Source of the DNA: an uncultured Bacteroidota bacterium
GTDB lineage: Bacteria > Bacteroidota > Bacteroidia > Bacteroidales > SZUA-534
Assembly: GCA_946414435.1 (NCBI GenBank)
Contig: CAMKOM010000031.1
Coordinates: 1 to 35,688, forward strand
DNA: 35,688 bases
Direction of reading: 5' to 3'
The notes beneath the pieces are model-generated. The model did not search any database and was not told where the DNA came from. It saw nothing but the letters and a program-made list of their open reading frames with translations. A program made the position numbers and the translations under genes. Shown piece after piece: positions 9,001-17,755 of this stretch; positions within the stretch are counted from its first letter, which is position 1, and the number at the start of each line of letters is the position of its first letter.

Positions 9001-9102
9001 CTTCAGCGGCAACAACGGGAAAAATGCCAAACCAATTATCGACAGGCAGATAGCCGCCACTAAAACCGTGAACGGCGACAATGTATGTTTTGTTTTTGGC
9101 AT
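5986..9102 (-). CDS. RND efflux transporter permease (second permease of the operon)
   Basis: A 1038-residue inner-membrane proton-driven pump subunit, full length for the AcrB-type family. TM1 is at about residues 10-32, the first periplasmic porter/docking domain at about 35-330, TM2-6 at about 335-500, and the second half repeats this. The TM4 motif is MIDNTIVMVDHW (Asp396-Asn397); AcrB has Asp-Asp here, but the single-Asp form is common in other branches. It is the last gene of the leftward MFP-RND-TolC-RND run, 10 bp after the TolC gene. Sequence differs clearly from the permease at 10652-13678, which suggests a mixed trimer or two pumps sharing one MFP and one outer-membrane channel. 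Substrate is unknown; neighbouring secreted-peptide genes make peptide export one possibility. Confidence 0.93.
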   Translation of the reverse strand: MPKTKHTLSPFTVLVAAICLSIIGLAFFPLLPLKLSPSRNMPSMSVQYSLQGATSKVIETEVTSRIEAMLARMSGIVGINSTSSDGSGYVTVNFDKHVDMDAARFEASTIIRQAYPDLPEGTSYPYITVRSSNDNDEDERQFLVYTINAMGNSIDIDEKVHQVFKAGFTDIVGIKSVDIYGSQPMEWCITYDADMLSRLGVSERDVQTAFSKYKFSRTFGKFILQTDNAADTAISLSDIRIPLPDGQYISLGSVARLEYREAEPTSYYRINGLNSIYLAFTATADANQVKLQQQIVQRIGELRQQLPAGYELHKSYDASEYINTEISKITFRTCLTVAILLLFVFLTTLSWRYVVVVTISLTCNLAIAFIAYYLLGVELHLYSLAGITISLNLMIDNTIVMVDHWRRKHNLSAILPILAATLTTIAALSIVFFLDDRLKLNLVDFSTVMIVNLALSVCTALWLVPALLNLQIDSGGEKRQRFRLRLAARFNRFYIKYIRFSVRRRRWVVTVLILSFGLPLYMMPKTIDSESVWAKLYNNTFGTEVYQEKIRPITDVVFGGTLRLFSEKVYQGSYWSQSEETVLQVSASLPYGSTLAQMNEIVQKMESYISTFSEVRQFQTSIYNSQQAQISIYFTPEARNSAFPYMLKSSLITKALQLGGGSWSVYGLPDNGFSNSVYESAGSYHIKLLGYNYEKLRECADSIKAHLLTYKRIKEVEINSQFAYQKTDYTEFQLEPNKELMAQQGISVEQFFYALSVSARGSNNVGMVWNGDKQESIILTSDQYNQYVVWDMLNKPFECNGRKYKIGELCTLTKTQAPQRIDKENQQYRLCVQYEYIGSGKMGKKVMEQVVDTYKSRLPLGYSIVANQNDFYWGSGGNSQYWLLALVVLIIVFITSILFNSLRQSAVIIATIPISYIGLFLSFYLFNINFDQGGFAALILLCGITVNASIYVVNEYRKIKRNNVLQTYLKAYNTKIIPIMLTVLSTALGFIPFMCGDKEGFWFPLAVGTIGGLVFSLIGIVLFLPAFCLRKKDYRMIQ

Positions 9103-9112
9103 ATAGCAGATG

Positions 9113-10597
9113 TTACTTCACCAAATTGTCGTAATCAAATTTGTCTGACAGTGAAAATCCCAACTCAAAGTCGTAGAGCGTCAACTTGCGCAGCTCGTAG
9201 TAGCACGACCAATAGTTCTGCATACTCTGTATGTAGCTGTTTTGGGCGTTGAGCAGTTTCTGCTGCGCGTTGGTCAGGTCGGCCACCGTGCCGTTGCCCA
9301 TCTGGAACAGCGAGCGCGTCTCTTTGTACATATCATTGGCCAAAATGAGAGCCTGTTCGGCACTTGCAAGCAGTTGGTGGCGCGAGCTCAGCTCGGCCGT
9401 GGTTATTATCACATCCTGTTCAAGCTCTATTATTTTTTGCTGTGCGTCAATGTTTGCTATCGACAGGTTGTTTTTGGCAATGTTGCGCTGGCCGCGGCCT
9501 TGCTTCCAATCCACGAGCGGGATTGACAGCGACAGCGACGCAATGTCCTGCCGCATAGGGTCGCGGTATGAGTCGGCAAAGTTGTCGGCCGCCTGATTGA
9601 ATCCCACGCTGGCGTTCACGCTTGCGTTGAAGCGCGTTGTCTTATTGGTTCTGTCAAGTTCTTTTTCCGATTCGGCCACTGCCTGCATCTTCTCTTTTAT
9701 CATATAGCTGTTCTGATGCATCATTTCCAATGCCTTGTCAACATCAACAACTGGCAGCGACGGCGAGCCAGGCAGCAGAATTTTTATGTCGGTGTCAGTG
9801 GGCATTCCCAAGAACGATGCAAGATTAAGGCTTGCACGCTTGCGGGCAATCTCGGCCGTGGTTATCGAGTTCCGTGCGTTCACAGCATCAAGCCGCAGCG
9901 ACAGAAGATCGTTTTTCTTTATCGAGCCGATTTTGTAACGCCGCTCGCCAATCACAAGCAGCGAGTCGCAAGCCGCCGACTGCTCAACAGCCATATCGTA
10001 TTGCGTTTGTGCAGTTGCAAGGGCGAAAAAGTAACTCACAGCCGTGGCCGCCACCGATTCCGAATTGTAGAGATATTCAAGTTTGGCGCGCTCATATTTC
10101 AGCGGCTCAATACGGCGGTCCCATTTGAACTCGTTGTAGCCCAGCATCGAGTGGTGGTAGCCAATGCGGATGGGCGTTGTCGTAAACTGGTTGTAGGTGT
10201 TATCGCCGAAATTCCGCAGATACTCTGCGTTCGTCTCAACAAAGAACGCGCCGCCGATGGGGTCGAAATTTTGACTCAGAGTGAGCCCCGCCGATGCTGA
10301 ATAACTTTTCTGCTCGCGATAGACATCAATATTGTTCTCATAATCGTAGCGGCTTGTAAGGTATCGGTAGTAGTTCGCTGGCCGCAGCGACAGGTCGAGC
10401 GACGGCAGCCTTTTCCCTTTATAATTCTTGAACGTCCAGTAACTCGACAGGTAAAGGTTTTTGTAGCGGAACGCCATCAGCGAGCTATCGTTGGCTATGT
10501 TGATAACCTGCCGCATATCGAGCGTCACCGTGCGCTGCTGCGCATTGGCAACCGCTGCCGTCATCACTATGAGCAATATCGTGACTATGTGTTTCAT
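9113..10597 (-). CDS. TolC-family outer-membrane channel protein
   Basis: A 494-residue outer-membrane efflux protein. The signal peptide is at residues 1-19 (ends VANAQ). Two OEP repeats follow, of long helices flanking beta strands, for example LILANDMYKETRSLFQMGNGTV near the end and its counterpart LLVIGERRYKIGSIKKNDLL in the first half. Such proteins form a trimeric beta-barrel with a periplasmic tunnel that docks on the MFP/RND complex. It lies between two RND genes, 54 bp after the first and 10 bp before the second, all on one strand. The product probably serves both permeases. Confidence 0.92.
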   Translation of the reverse strand: MKHIVTILLIVMTAAVANAQQRTVTLDMRQVINIANDSSLMAFRYKNLYLSSYWTFKNYKGKRLPSLDLSLRPANYYRYLTSRYDYENNIDVYREQKSYSASAGLTLSQNFDPIGGAFFVETNAEYLRNFGDNTYNQFTTTPIRIGYHHSMLGYNEFKWDRRIEPLKYERAKLEYLYNSESVAATAVSYFFALATAQTQYDMAVEQSAACDSLLVIGERRYKIGSIKKNDLLSLRLDAVNARNSITTAEIARKRASLNLASFLGMPTDTDIKILLPGSPSLPVVDVDKALEMMHQNSYMIKEKMQAVAESEKELDRTNKTTRFNASVNASVGFNQAADNFADSYRDPMRQDIASLSLSIPLVDWKQGRGQRNIAKNNLSIANIDAQQKIIELEQDVIITTAELSSRHQLLASAEQALILANDMYKETRSLFQMGNGTVADLTNAQQKLLNAQNSYIQSMQNYWSCYYELRKLTLYDFELGFSLSDKFDYDNLVK

Positions 10598-10651
10598 CTT
10601 TAAATCTTTATCAATTATTCCCTAATATTGAACATCGAAAAATTCTAATCA

Positions 10652-13600
10652 TTATTTCCTCCCCAAATTCGCCACCATCGTATAAACCAGCGGAATCACA
10701 AACAAACTGACTACCGTTCCAATCACCATTGTGGCAATCATTGCAATGGCAAGCGGCTGTTGCAATTCCGACCCCATATCGCTTGTGAACAGTATGGGCA
10801 CCATTGCGCCAATGGTTGTGAGCGAAGTCATCACAATGGCACGCAAACGCCGCTGTCCTGCCGTGTGAACGGCTTGCAGAACAGGCATTCCACGCTTGCG
10901 CAGCTCGTTGATGGCATCAATTTTCAGAATCGAGTCGTTGATGACAATACCGCACGACACTATGATGCCGATGCACGACATTAGATTGAGCGTATGGCCG
11001 CATAGCCACAGCACAAGCAATCCAAACGCCGCATCAATCGGTATCTCAATGAGCACAATCAGCGGCTGCACAAAACTCTCAAACTGTGCGCTTAGAATAA
11101 AATACATCAGCATCAGCGATATGAGCAGCACCACAATCAGGCGGCTAATCATCTTCTTGTTACTGAAGAACGAGCCGCCAAAATCGACATTACAGCGGCT
11201 GTCGGAATCAACAATCTTGCGGACGGCATCGCAGAGCTCGTCGCCGTCGCTTACGCCCCAAAAACTAATTGGCACATATACACCCGACTTTCCGGCGGTG
11301 ATTGTTTTAAGGTCCTCGGTGGTTGTCTGACTCACAAGCGCACGAATGGGGACTTCGGTTTGCACATCGTTGGTGGTTACTTTTATCGTGCCATTGTGAA
11401 TAATGTGGTCGATGTCGGCGTCGGGCGTAACCAGGAATACCGGCATATAGTTGCTGTACGAGTGCAGCATTGTAACCTGCTGCCCGCCTATCGACGATTC
11501 GAGTGCGTTTTGCAGATGGCTGTAATCAACGCCATATACTTCCATCAGCCTGCGGTTGATGGTTATGGTACGCACATTGTTGAATGTCAGTGTTGACGAG
11601 CGTACGCCTTTGGTGGCTGCTTTTATCTTGTCTTCCAACTGACGCATCTCGCTGGGGCTGAAATCTTTGCCTTGCGATGTTATCCGTGCTTCAACATCAG
11701 CTTCCGCCGTGTTGAACAGCCGCTCGAATATGGTTGTTGGCGGTGCGAATGTTACCGATGCTTCCGGATGATTGGTTGCAATCCAATCAAGCACTTTGTG
11801 CATGAGTGGTTCAATGCTGTCGGGCGAAGCGGTGCGCCAATAGAGCGATGCCTCGGTGATCGACAGTTTGTCGTCCATGTCGACAATAAAATCCTGCGGA
11901 CCAATGTAGGCCGAATACTCCTCGACCGAACCAGCCACAAACTGCTGAAGCGCGTCAGTGCGCTGGCGGTTTTCGGCCAGATTGACATCGGTGTTCCATT
12001 CAATGCGCGCCTGGAGCTCGCTATAGTCGAGTTCTGGCATTCTGCTCTTTTCTATCTTATTGAATACCAGCCAGCATAACGGCAACGACAGCAATATGAA
12101 AGCAACGGCTACAATCTTGTGGCTGAAAACCCAATCGAATCCGCCGTTATAAATTTTGGCTACCGAATGGATTCGGTTGGGGTCTGAATATACGTTGCGC
12201 TCAGCCTTGCGGGCCATAATCTGCCGATAGAACACAGGCAGCAGCACAATGCCCACCACATACGACACGGCCAACCCCGCGGTGATGGCGAATGCCTGGT
12301 CGGCGAAGATGGCGCCAGCCATACCGTCAAGAAAAACGAGAGGTAGAAAGACCGCAACTGTTGTAAGTGTGGAGCTCAGCAGCGGTGTTATCAATTCGCG
12401 CGAACCCTCGACACAAGCCATCCGCAGTGTGCGGCCACGCTGCCGCCATTGCGCGATGTTCTCACTCACAATCAGTGCGTTGTCTATCATCATTCCCGAG
12501 ACAAGGATAAGACCTGAAAGTGAAATGATGTTGAGTGATTGCCCGAATATTCTGAACGGCAGAAATGTTACAATAAGCGACACCATCATACACACGCACA
12601 CAACCACTGATGTGCGCACTCCGCCCATAAACAGCATAGCCACCACAATTATCAGAATCAAGCCCAGAACAAGGTTTTGTTTCAAGTTGCTGATGGTATA
12701 GTCGAGCAGTTCGGTCTGGTTGCGGCTCACATCGAATTTAAGTTCGGGAAATTGCGTCTCAAACTGCTTCACAAGTTCGTTCACCCGCTCCTTCATATTG
12801 TCCATTCCCACGTCGGCTTGTTTTATCACGGCAAGCGTTACTGTCCGCTGACCGTTGGCCACTGCCAAACCTGTCTCTTGCTTCATCGCCTCCGACACCG
12901 TGCACACATCTTTCATCTGTACAAAACGGTCGCCGGCCTTTATGTATATGTTTTCAACGTCAGTCTTGTCGCGCAGCAGTGTGGCCACCTTCACGGTGTA
13001 CTCATAGATGCCGTCTTTCACACGCAAGCTGTTCGCTGTCAGGTTGTTGTTTTTCAAGGCATTGCTGATATCGTCAATGGTAAGGCGGCAAGTTTTCAGT
13101 TTTTGCATATCGGGGTCGATGCGCAGGTGCTGCCCGGGAATACCCGTAATATCGGCCATTGCCACTTCGGGCAGTTGCTCTATGCGCCTGCGCACAATGT
13201 TTTCCACCACATCGCACATCTGCATGAACATTTCGTCAGAGTAGCTGTTGCGCAACGACACGTTGAGGTAGAACACCGGAATGTCGGATGCCGACGCTTT
13301 CACCGCTTTGGGGCGGGCAGTACCTTGCGGTAGGGCGTTCATTGCCAAATCGAGCTTCTCGTTCACATCAATGTAGGCATAATCGGTGTTGGTACCGAAT
13401 TTGAAACGCATCTCGATAAGCCCCACGCCGTCCGACACAGTGCTTCGTATCTCGTCCAATCCGCCCACTTGCAGCAATTGTTGACGCAGTTTCCCAACAA
13501 CGCTGTTCTCAAGTTCGCGTGCCGATGTGTTGGCTTGCGTTACCTGAACGGTTATTTGCGGAATGGCAATATCGGGCAACAGCGATACCGGCAGACTGCG

Positions 13601-13678
13601 GTACGACACTATTCCGATGATGAACACCGCCAAAAATGCCATCAGCACAGCTATCGGTCGACGAATCAGAAAATCCAT
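10652..13678 (-). CDS. RND efflux transporter permease (first permease of the operon)
   Basis: A 1008-residue AcrB-type permease. TM1 starts directly after MDFLIRRPIA, the classic HAE start. The porter domain is at about residues 35-330, TM2-6 at about 332-500, then a second porter domain and TM8-12. The TM4 motif is SGMMIDNALIVSENI (Asp399-Asn400). It is encoded about 150 bp after the MFP lipoprotein gene, and that gap holds a 15-bp direct repeat, so coupling is looser than in the rest of the block. It should exchange protons for substrate and pass it to the MFP/TolC partners. Its pairing with a divergent second permease resembles MdtB/MdtC only in arrangement; sequence kinship to those was not checked. 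Confidence 0.93.
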   Translation of the reverse strand: MDFLIRRPIAVLMAFLAVFIIGIVSYRSLPVSLLPDIAIPQITVQVTQANTSARELENSVVGKLRQQLLQVGGLDEIRSTVSDGVGLIEMRFKFGTNTDYAYIDVNEKLDLAMNALPQGTARPKAVKASASDIPVFYLNVSLRNSYSDEMFMQMCDVVENIVRRRIEQLPEVAMADITGIPGQHLRIDPDMQKLKTCRLTIDDISNALKNNNLTANSLRVKDGIYEYTVKVATLLRDKTDVENIYIKAGDRFVQMKDVCTVSEAMKQETGLAVANGQRTVTLAVIKQADVGMDNMKERVNELVKQFETQFPELKFDVSRNQTELLDYTISNLKQNLVLGLILIIVVAMLFMGGVRTSVVVCVCMMVSLIVTFLPFRIFGQSLNIISLSGLILVSGMMIDNALIVSENIAQWRQRGRTLRMACVEGSRELITPLLSSTLTTVAVFLPLVFLDGMAGAIFADQAFAITAGLAVSYVVGIVLLPVFYRQIMARKAERNVYSDPNRIHSVAKIYNGGFDWVFSHKIVAVAFILLSLPLCWLVFNKIEKSRMPELDYSELQARIEWNTDVNLAENRQRTDALQQFVAGSVEEYSAYIGPQDFIVDMDDKLSITEASLYWRTASPDSIEPLMHKVLDWIATNHPEASVTFAPPTTIFERLFNTAEADVEARITSQGKDFSPSEMRQLEDKIKAATKGVRSSTLTFNNVRTITINRRLMEVYGVDYSHLQNALESSIGGQQVTMLHSYSNYMPVFLVTPDADIDHIIHNGTIKVTTNDVQTEVPIRALVSQTTTEDLKTITAGKSGVYVPISFWGVSDGDELCDAVRKIVDSDSRCNVDFGGSFFSNKKMISRLIVVLLISLMLMYFILSAQFESFVQPLIVLIEIPIDAAFGLLVLWLCGHTLNLMSCIGIIVSCGIVINDSILKIDAINELRKRGMPVLQAVHTAGQRRLRAIVMTSLTTIGAMVPILFTSDMGSELQQPLAIAMIATMVIGTVVSLFVIPLVYTMVANLGRK

Positions 13679-13723
13679 TTGTTCAGAATGTTTAATCGGT
13701 GAAACGGTGAATTGTTTAAATGT

Positions 13724-13769
13724 TGAGTCGCTTCGCTGTTTAGAAGTTTAGTCGCTTCGCTGTTGAGAT
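13724..13769. repeat. Direct repeat between MFP and RND genes
   Basis: AGTCGCTTCGCTGTT occurs twice (13726-13740 and 13750-13764) in the untranslated gap between the MFP and first RND gene. Its role is unknown; it may be part of an intercistronic RNA structure or a slippage duplication. Confidence 0.5.
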
Positions 13770-13826
13770 AACTAACCACTTCCAACTTCTTAACCTCTCG
13801 ACCTTTCATTTTTCATTGTTGGTTCC

Positions 13827-14888
13827 TCATTCCTCATTCTCAATCACCCTTACCTTACTCTTATGTGCTAGGAACGTATTCCCGCTTACCACAACCGAAT
13901 CGCCTTCATTAATGCCCGATTCAATGACAATGTTGGTGCTATTCTCGGCGCCTTTCTCAACATAAACCCATTGCGCCTCGTTGTTCTTTACGGTGAACAC
14001 CACAGGACGCCCCGAGCGCATCACCACGGCCGTTTTGGGTACTGAAACGCATCTGCCAACAATGCGGTTAACCTTCACGCTCACGTTCATTCCCTCAAAC
14101 AGTTCAGCGCAATTACTGATTTGTCCCTTCACCTTCACCATTCCGTTAGTCTCAACAAAAGGGTTCACTTCAGTAACACGCCCTGTCCACTGCCTGTCGG
14201 GCATTGCAAAGGCCGTCACATCAATGGCCGCACCTTTGGCCACTATCGGCAGTTCGCTTTCAATTATCGAAAACTCCACATTCATAGCTGTTTGGCTGAT
14301 TATGCGGCACATTGGTTTCGACTGGTCGGCCTTGTTGCTCGCGCTCGCGTTCAGGTTGGCCACAATGCCGCTTATGGGCGCCACCACTGCGCAATGCTCG
14401 GCCTCGTATTTGGCCAACTCGTATGAAGCCACAGCGTTACGGTAGCCGCTTTTTATCTCGGCAATGTCACGCACCTTTTCCGGGATGTCATCGGCTTCCG
14501 GCTCATAGCCCTGCCCAATTAGGTTGTCCATCATCTGAAGCCTTGCCTGCTCCATATTCGATTGGCTGGTTTTCAGCGTGTTGTTCAGGCGGAACGCTTC
14601 CAAACGGGCCAAAGTGTCGCCTTTGTTCACGCGCTGCCCATTGCTCACGCGCACATCGGCAATCCGCCCGTCGGCTTCCCAAAAAACATCGGCGTATGTG
14701 CCCGCCGTTACCTTTCCGTTGCTTATAATATCAATGTGGAAATCAGCGGTTTCCGCTATGGCCACCTCAACGGTCTGCGCCGTCTCGTTCGGCAGTTCTT
14801 CTTGTTTGTCATCGTCAATGTTAGCCTGTCTGCCTCCGCACGACACTGCCACCATCGCTAATGCTATAAGTTTCAGTCTGTGGTTCAT
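13827..14888 (-). CDS. RND periplasmic adaptor (membrane fusion) lipoprotein
   Basis: A 353-residue adaptor. ATG 14888 is chosen because it gives a clean lipoprotein signal with lipobox AVSC (Cys17); the frame opens earlier at 14918 without a signal. Order of parts: beta-barrel/lipoyl half (about 60-95, GKVTAGTYADVFWEADGRI, VNKGDTLARL), helical hairpin (about 100-155), second lipoyl half (CAVVAPISGIVANLNASAS), beta-barrel, and membrane-proximal domain ending in VVVSGNTFLAHKSKVRVI. It bridges the inner-membrane pump and the TolC channel and is anchored by a lipid. It is the first gene of the MFP-RND-TolC-RND run and follows the peptide module A genes on the same strand after 64 bp, so module A may be co-transcribed with it. 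Confidence 0.92.
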   Translation of the reverse strand: MNHRLKLIALAMVAVSCGGRQANIDDDKQEELPNETAQTVEVAIAETADFHIDIISNGKVTAGTYADVFWEADGRIADVRVSNGQRVNKGDTLARLEAFRLNNTLKTSQSNMEQARLQMMDNLIGQGYEPEADDIPEKVRDIAEIKSGYRNAVASYELAKYEAEHCAVVAPISGIVANLNASASNKADQSKPMCRIISQTAMNVEFSIIESELPIVAKGAAIDVTAFAMPDRQWTGRVTEVNPFVETNGMVKVKGQISNCAELFEGMNVSVKVNRIVGRCVSVPKTAVVMRSGRPVVFTVKNNEAQWVYVEKGAENSTNIVIESGINEGDSVVVSGNTFLAHKSKVRVIENEE

Positions 14889-14952
14889 TTTTTCTATTGT
14901 TATTAACTCTTGCCCCAAATATATCTGATATACAACGAAATTAAAATATTAA

Positions 14953-15825
14953 TCATTCCATTGCTCCGCCTTCAATGCTAAAAACTATTGTTTCCTTTCC
15001 TTGTACACCCACATACACTTCCCTCATAAACTGCTCTGGCTTTTCTGCTTTAAACCTTATGCTCACAATTGCGCTGTCAGCAGGTTCAATGCTGCGCTTG
15101 TCTATTTCGGCAGTTGTGCATTCGCACGATGTAAATATAGTATCTATCAGCATCGGTTCATTGCCAGTGTTGTGTATTGAAAATGTTGTGTGCTGCTCTG
15201 TTTGCCAATTGAATGACCCTAAACTTTTACGTTGGTTAAATGGCTTTGAAACTATGTTTAATTCGGGTTTAATACCCAAACGTTCGCAGATCGTACGAAT
15301 ATATAAATCGCGAATTTGGGGATTTTGAACGGGGTTGCCAATTAAAACGATGCGGTTGTTTTCATCGAGTAGGAAGCAATGGAATAAATTGTCGTGAGGC
15401 AGTTTATTCAACCTAAAAAAAATATTTTCAAGGTCAATGCAAACAGGAAACCAAAAACTATCGCGTTGTATGACATATTGAGCCTCACTGATTTTTCGGG
15501 GATTAATTATAGTTATCAGTTGTAAATCATCGTAATCTTTGAAATCATCCATAAATGTATTCCAATCCGACAATCTTAAACGGCATCCAAGACAACCTAT
15601 CGAATCGACATAATTCACAATTTTAATTTTCCTGTTCAACGAATATTTTATTGTATCTAAATCAGAATTCACGAATGCAGCATCTTCGTGAAATAAAATC
15701 TGTTTATTAAGCAGTTCCCTATATATGTGAGACAATTTGTGTTGGGCGTTTTTAGCGCACGAACAAGCTATTAGCATAATAGCCAATAGAGCGATTTTCC
15801 TATTGAAAACAAAAATACGTCTCAT
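14953..15825 (-). CDS. Thioredoxin-like lipoprotein with CxxC and C-terminal DUF1573
   Basis: A 290-residue lipoprotein. Signal with lipobox LIAC (Cys21). Residues about 55-190 look like a thioredoxin-type fold with the redox motif CLGC (Cys78, Cys81) in VDSIGCLGCRLR. Residues about 200-288 match DUF1573, an Ig-like domain (HNTGNEPMLIDTIFTSCECTT, SIRFKAE) frequent in Bacteroidota surface and periplasmic proteins. It is the last gene of peptide module A and precedes the MFP gene. Its CxxC pair parallels the CxxC lipoprotein of module B (24448-24945), so a role in reducing or forming disulfides in the cysteine-containing NVEALA peptide is plausible but inferred. Confidence 0.75.
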   Translation of the reverse strand: MRRIFVFNRKIALLAIMLIACSCAKNAQHKLSHIYRELLNKQILFHEDAAFVNSDLDTIKYSLNRKIKIVNYVDSIGCLGCRLRLSDWNTFMDDFKDYDDLQLITIINPRKISEAQYVIQRDSFWFPVCIDLENIFFRLNKLPHDNLFHCFLLDENNRIVLIGNPVQNPQIRDLYIRTICERLGIKPELNIVSKPFNQRKSLGSFNWQTEQHTTFSIHNTGNEPMLIDTIFTSCECTTAEIDKRSIEPADSAIVSIRFKAEKPEQFMREVYVGVQGKETIVFSIEGGAME

Positions 15826-15836
15826 AATATCGCTCT

Positions 15837-16583
15837 TTATTCATCTTTATTTGTTATTCGCACTTTCTTAATTGCTCGCACCAAAAGACCTTCGCAGCGA
15901 AGTTCGCCAGAATATCCTGCGCTTTTTGCAAAAAAAATGTAATCTCTACCATTATTAGAACAAATGTTAGAAACTGTACTTGTCCAGTAAACACAATGTG
16001 TATCATCACATTTTAGAGTAGTGCCATCCATATAACCGCCTACAGGAAGAAAGATATGTGTGTCGGCAAGTGAATATGATGATAATGTTTTTTTGCCAAA
16101 AACACCTTTGTCCTCATCTTTTTTGGCACGATAGATTATGCAACCTTTTGTGCCCGTGTCGTTATAATTGTCTGTCCATTGCATATAGCTATTATTGAAT
16201 AGTTCATGCCAATCATCAACAGTTGGTATCATATATGAATCGCCGTATGTGATATATGCAACATCATCAATAGGCTCAAGATTCCTAAGACTATCGGAAA
16301 AACCTTCTGCACAATAATTATCGCTCTTGCCATACTTTGTGATGCCGTTCCACCTACCATTACAATATTTATATGTTTCCCATGAATAGTCGGATTTTGT
16401 GGTAGTTTCGCCCCAGGCATAATAATTGCCAGCATCCCAAGGCTTTTTTGCACCAATATTGCATATTGCCCAGAGATTACCTGATGGCAAATCAAAATCA
16501 ACTAATTCAACATTCCCTGCAGCAAGGTTTGTTAACAAACAACAAATTGCGGTATAGACTCCTGCGCGTTTATTACAATTCAT
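15837..16583 (-). CDS. Secreted FISUMP-like protein
   Basis: A 248-residue protein. ATG 16583 is preferred because it starts a signal peptide (basic MNCNKR, then a hydrophobic stretch to about residue 25); a TTG at 16610 overlapping the previous stop is the alternative. The body has the Bacteroidota pattern DFDLPSGNLWAICNIGAKKPWDAGNYYAWGE, then WETYKYCNGRW, IPTVDDWHEL, FLPVGGYMDG and VYWTSTVS, as in Fibrobacter succinogenes major paralogous (FISUMP)-type domains. These are secreted C-type-lectin-like folds of unknown role. It is specific to module A and lies 23 bp after the propeller gene. Confidence 0.65.
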   Translation of the reverse strand: MNCNKRAGVYTAICCLLTNLAAGNVELVDFDLPSGNLWAICNIGAKKPWDAGNYYAWGETTTKSDYSWETYKYCNGRWNGITKYGKSDNYCAEGFSDSLRNLEPIDDVAYITYGDSYMIPTVDDWHELFNNSYMQWTDNYNDTGTKGCIIYRAKKDEDKGVFGKKTLSSYSLADTHIFLPVGGYMDGTTLKCDDTHCVYWTSTVSNICSNNGRDYIFFAKSAGYSGELRCEGLLVRAIKKVRITNKDE

Positions 16584-16606
16584 AAAACAATCTAATTGTA
16601 AGTTAT

Positions 16607-17641
16607 TCAAAATAATTCCGATAAATCGTACTTAACCAAGCAAGCCTCAGGGTTAAGTGCTATTCCATATAAAGTCTTAGTATTGTCGTCGAAATCTATA
16701 GTTCTAAGTTCCATATCTAATATAACCTTTTTACAAAGGTCACCCGACCACGAGAATAGTAGAAGTGTATTCGTGATAGTATTCTCCCATCCCCTATATG
16801 GCTTTCCAATGTATAGGAAAATGGCATATTTATCAGATGCTACAACCGTTGAAGTTGACATAAGATTATTTCTTGTTATAAGAATATAATCAGTCGATGA
16901 TTTATCAAATTCAACCGGTTTATAAACAATCGTTTTATTATTCTCGAACGAATTGTTTATAATGTCCCCAAATCCAAAACTTGTTTCATCGTAGGCACCA
17001 TAGGCATAATGCTTTTCATCTGGCGAAACTGCAACTCTTGTGTTGCAATAAAAAGCAGCTAACGCTATCGAATCCATTCCTGGAACACGGCACTCTTCAG
17101 GGTATTCCAATAAAGACTGTAATCGGCCAGTAGAATCAATCAGAGCAAGCATACCAGGTTTTTCAAAAGCTGGTGTTGTCGGGGCAACTAATTTATGACC
17201 ATTCAATATGGCAAATGAAGGGCCCAATACAAGTTCGTAGTTAATCAGTTTCTCAATAGTAATGGAATCGCCTTTTATTAGCAATTTGCTCAATGCTTGA
17301 TGTCCGTCATCCTTAATATACATATCATTTTTATATCGTTTAAGGTTTATTATCTCTGTTACATCATTTGGACCACTGCCTTTACTGATTCCACTACACA
17401 CTTTTGAGTAGTCGTCCGATAGAAACGTAAATACATTGTTTTTTGTAAGATGATTTCGGAATACATAATAACCATCGATTTTGAAAACACCAATGGGATT
17501 GAGTATTCCTTTCGACTCCAAATCAATAATCACTGAATGATTTAGATTAATGGTGTCAACATTTTCTATTTCTTTAAGCTTATTGTTGCAACCAATGAGT
17601 GTTAGTGTCAATAAACTAATGTATAATGTTCTGTTTTTCAT
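16607..17641 (-). CDS. 6-bladed beta-propeller lipoprotein (DUF5128/BF2992-like), module A
   Basis: A 344-residue lipoprotein, lipobox LIGC (Cys18). The rest is beta-rich with repeated short strand motifs and the family hallmark GSGPNDVTEI at about residues 93-102, where family members usually read GKGPNEV. Other blade-like segments include VSPDEKHYAYGAY and LLLFSWSGDLCKKVIL. In Bacteroidota these propellers are found next to NVEALA peptide genes, and the pairing recurs in module B at 24948-26057, which argues for a direct partnership, for instance as a periplasmic or surface receptor or chaperone for the peptide. The biochemical function is unknown. It follows the peptide gene after 114 bp that include a hairpin terminator-like element. 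Confidence 0.75.
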   Translation of the reverse strand: MKNRTLYISLLTLTLIGCNNKLKEIENVDTINLNHSVIIDLESKGILNPIGVFKIDGYYVFRNHLTKNNVFTFLSDDYSKVCSGISKGSGPNDVTEIINLKRYKNDMYIKDDGHQALSKLLIKGDSITIEKLINYELVLGPSFAILNGHKLVAPTTPAFEKPGMLALIDSTGRLQSLLEYPEECRVPGMDSIALAAFYCNTRVAVSPDEKHYAYGAYDETSFGFGDIINNSFENNKTIVYKPVEFDKSSTDYILITRNNLMSTSTVVASDKYAIFLYIGKPYRGWENTITNTLLLFSWSGDLCKKVILDMELRTIDFDDNTKTLYGIALNPEACLVKYDLSELF

Positions 17642-17653
17642 GTTATTTTCTTT

Positions 17654-17687
17654 AAAAAAGAAATAGCCAAAATAGTATGGCTATTTC
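17654..17687 (-). terminator. Intercistronic hairpin between peptide A and propeller A
   Basis: On the - strand: stem GAAATAGCCA / TGGCTATTTC, perfect 10 bp, loop TACTATTT, then six T. It lies between the peptide stop and the propeller start, so it probably lets most transcripts stop after the peptide gene, raising peptide over partner expression. Confidence 0.7.
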
Positions 17688-17755
17688 TCGACATATTATA
17701 GTTGCTATTTCTCATGTGGTATCTGTACCATCCAAGATAAGCTCCTCATGTTAGT

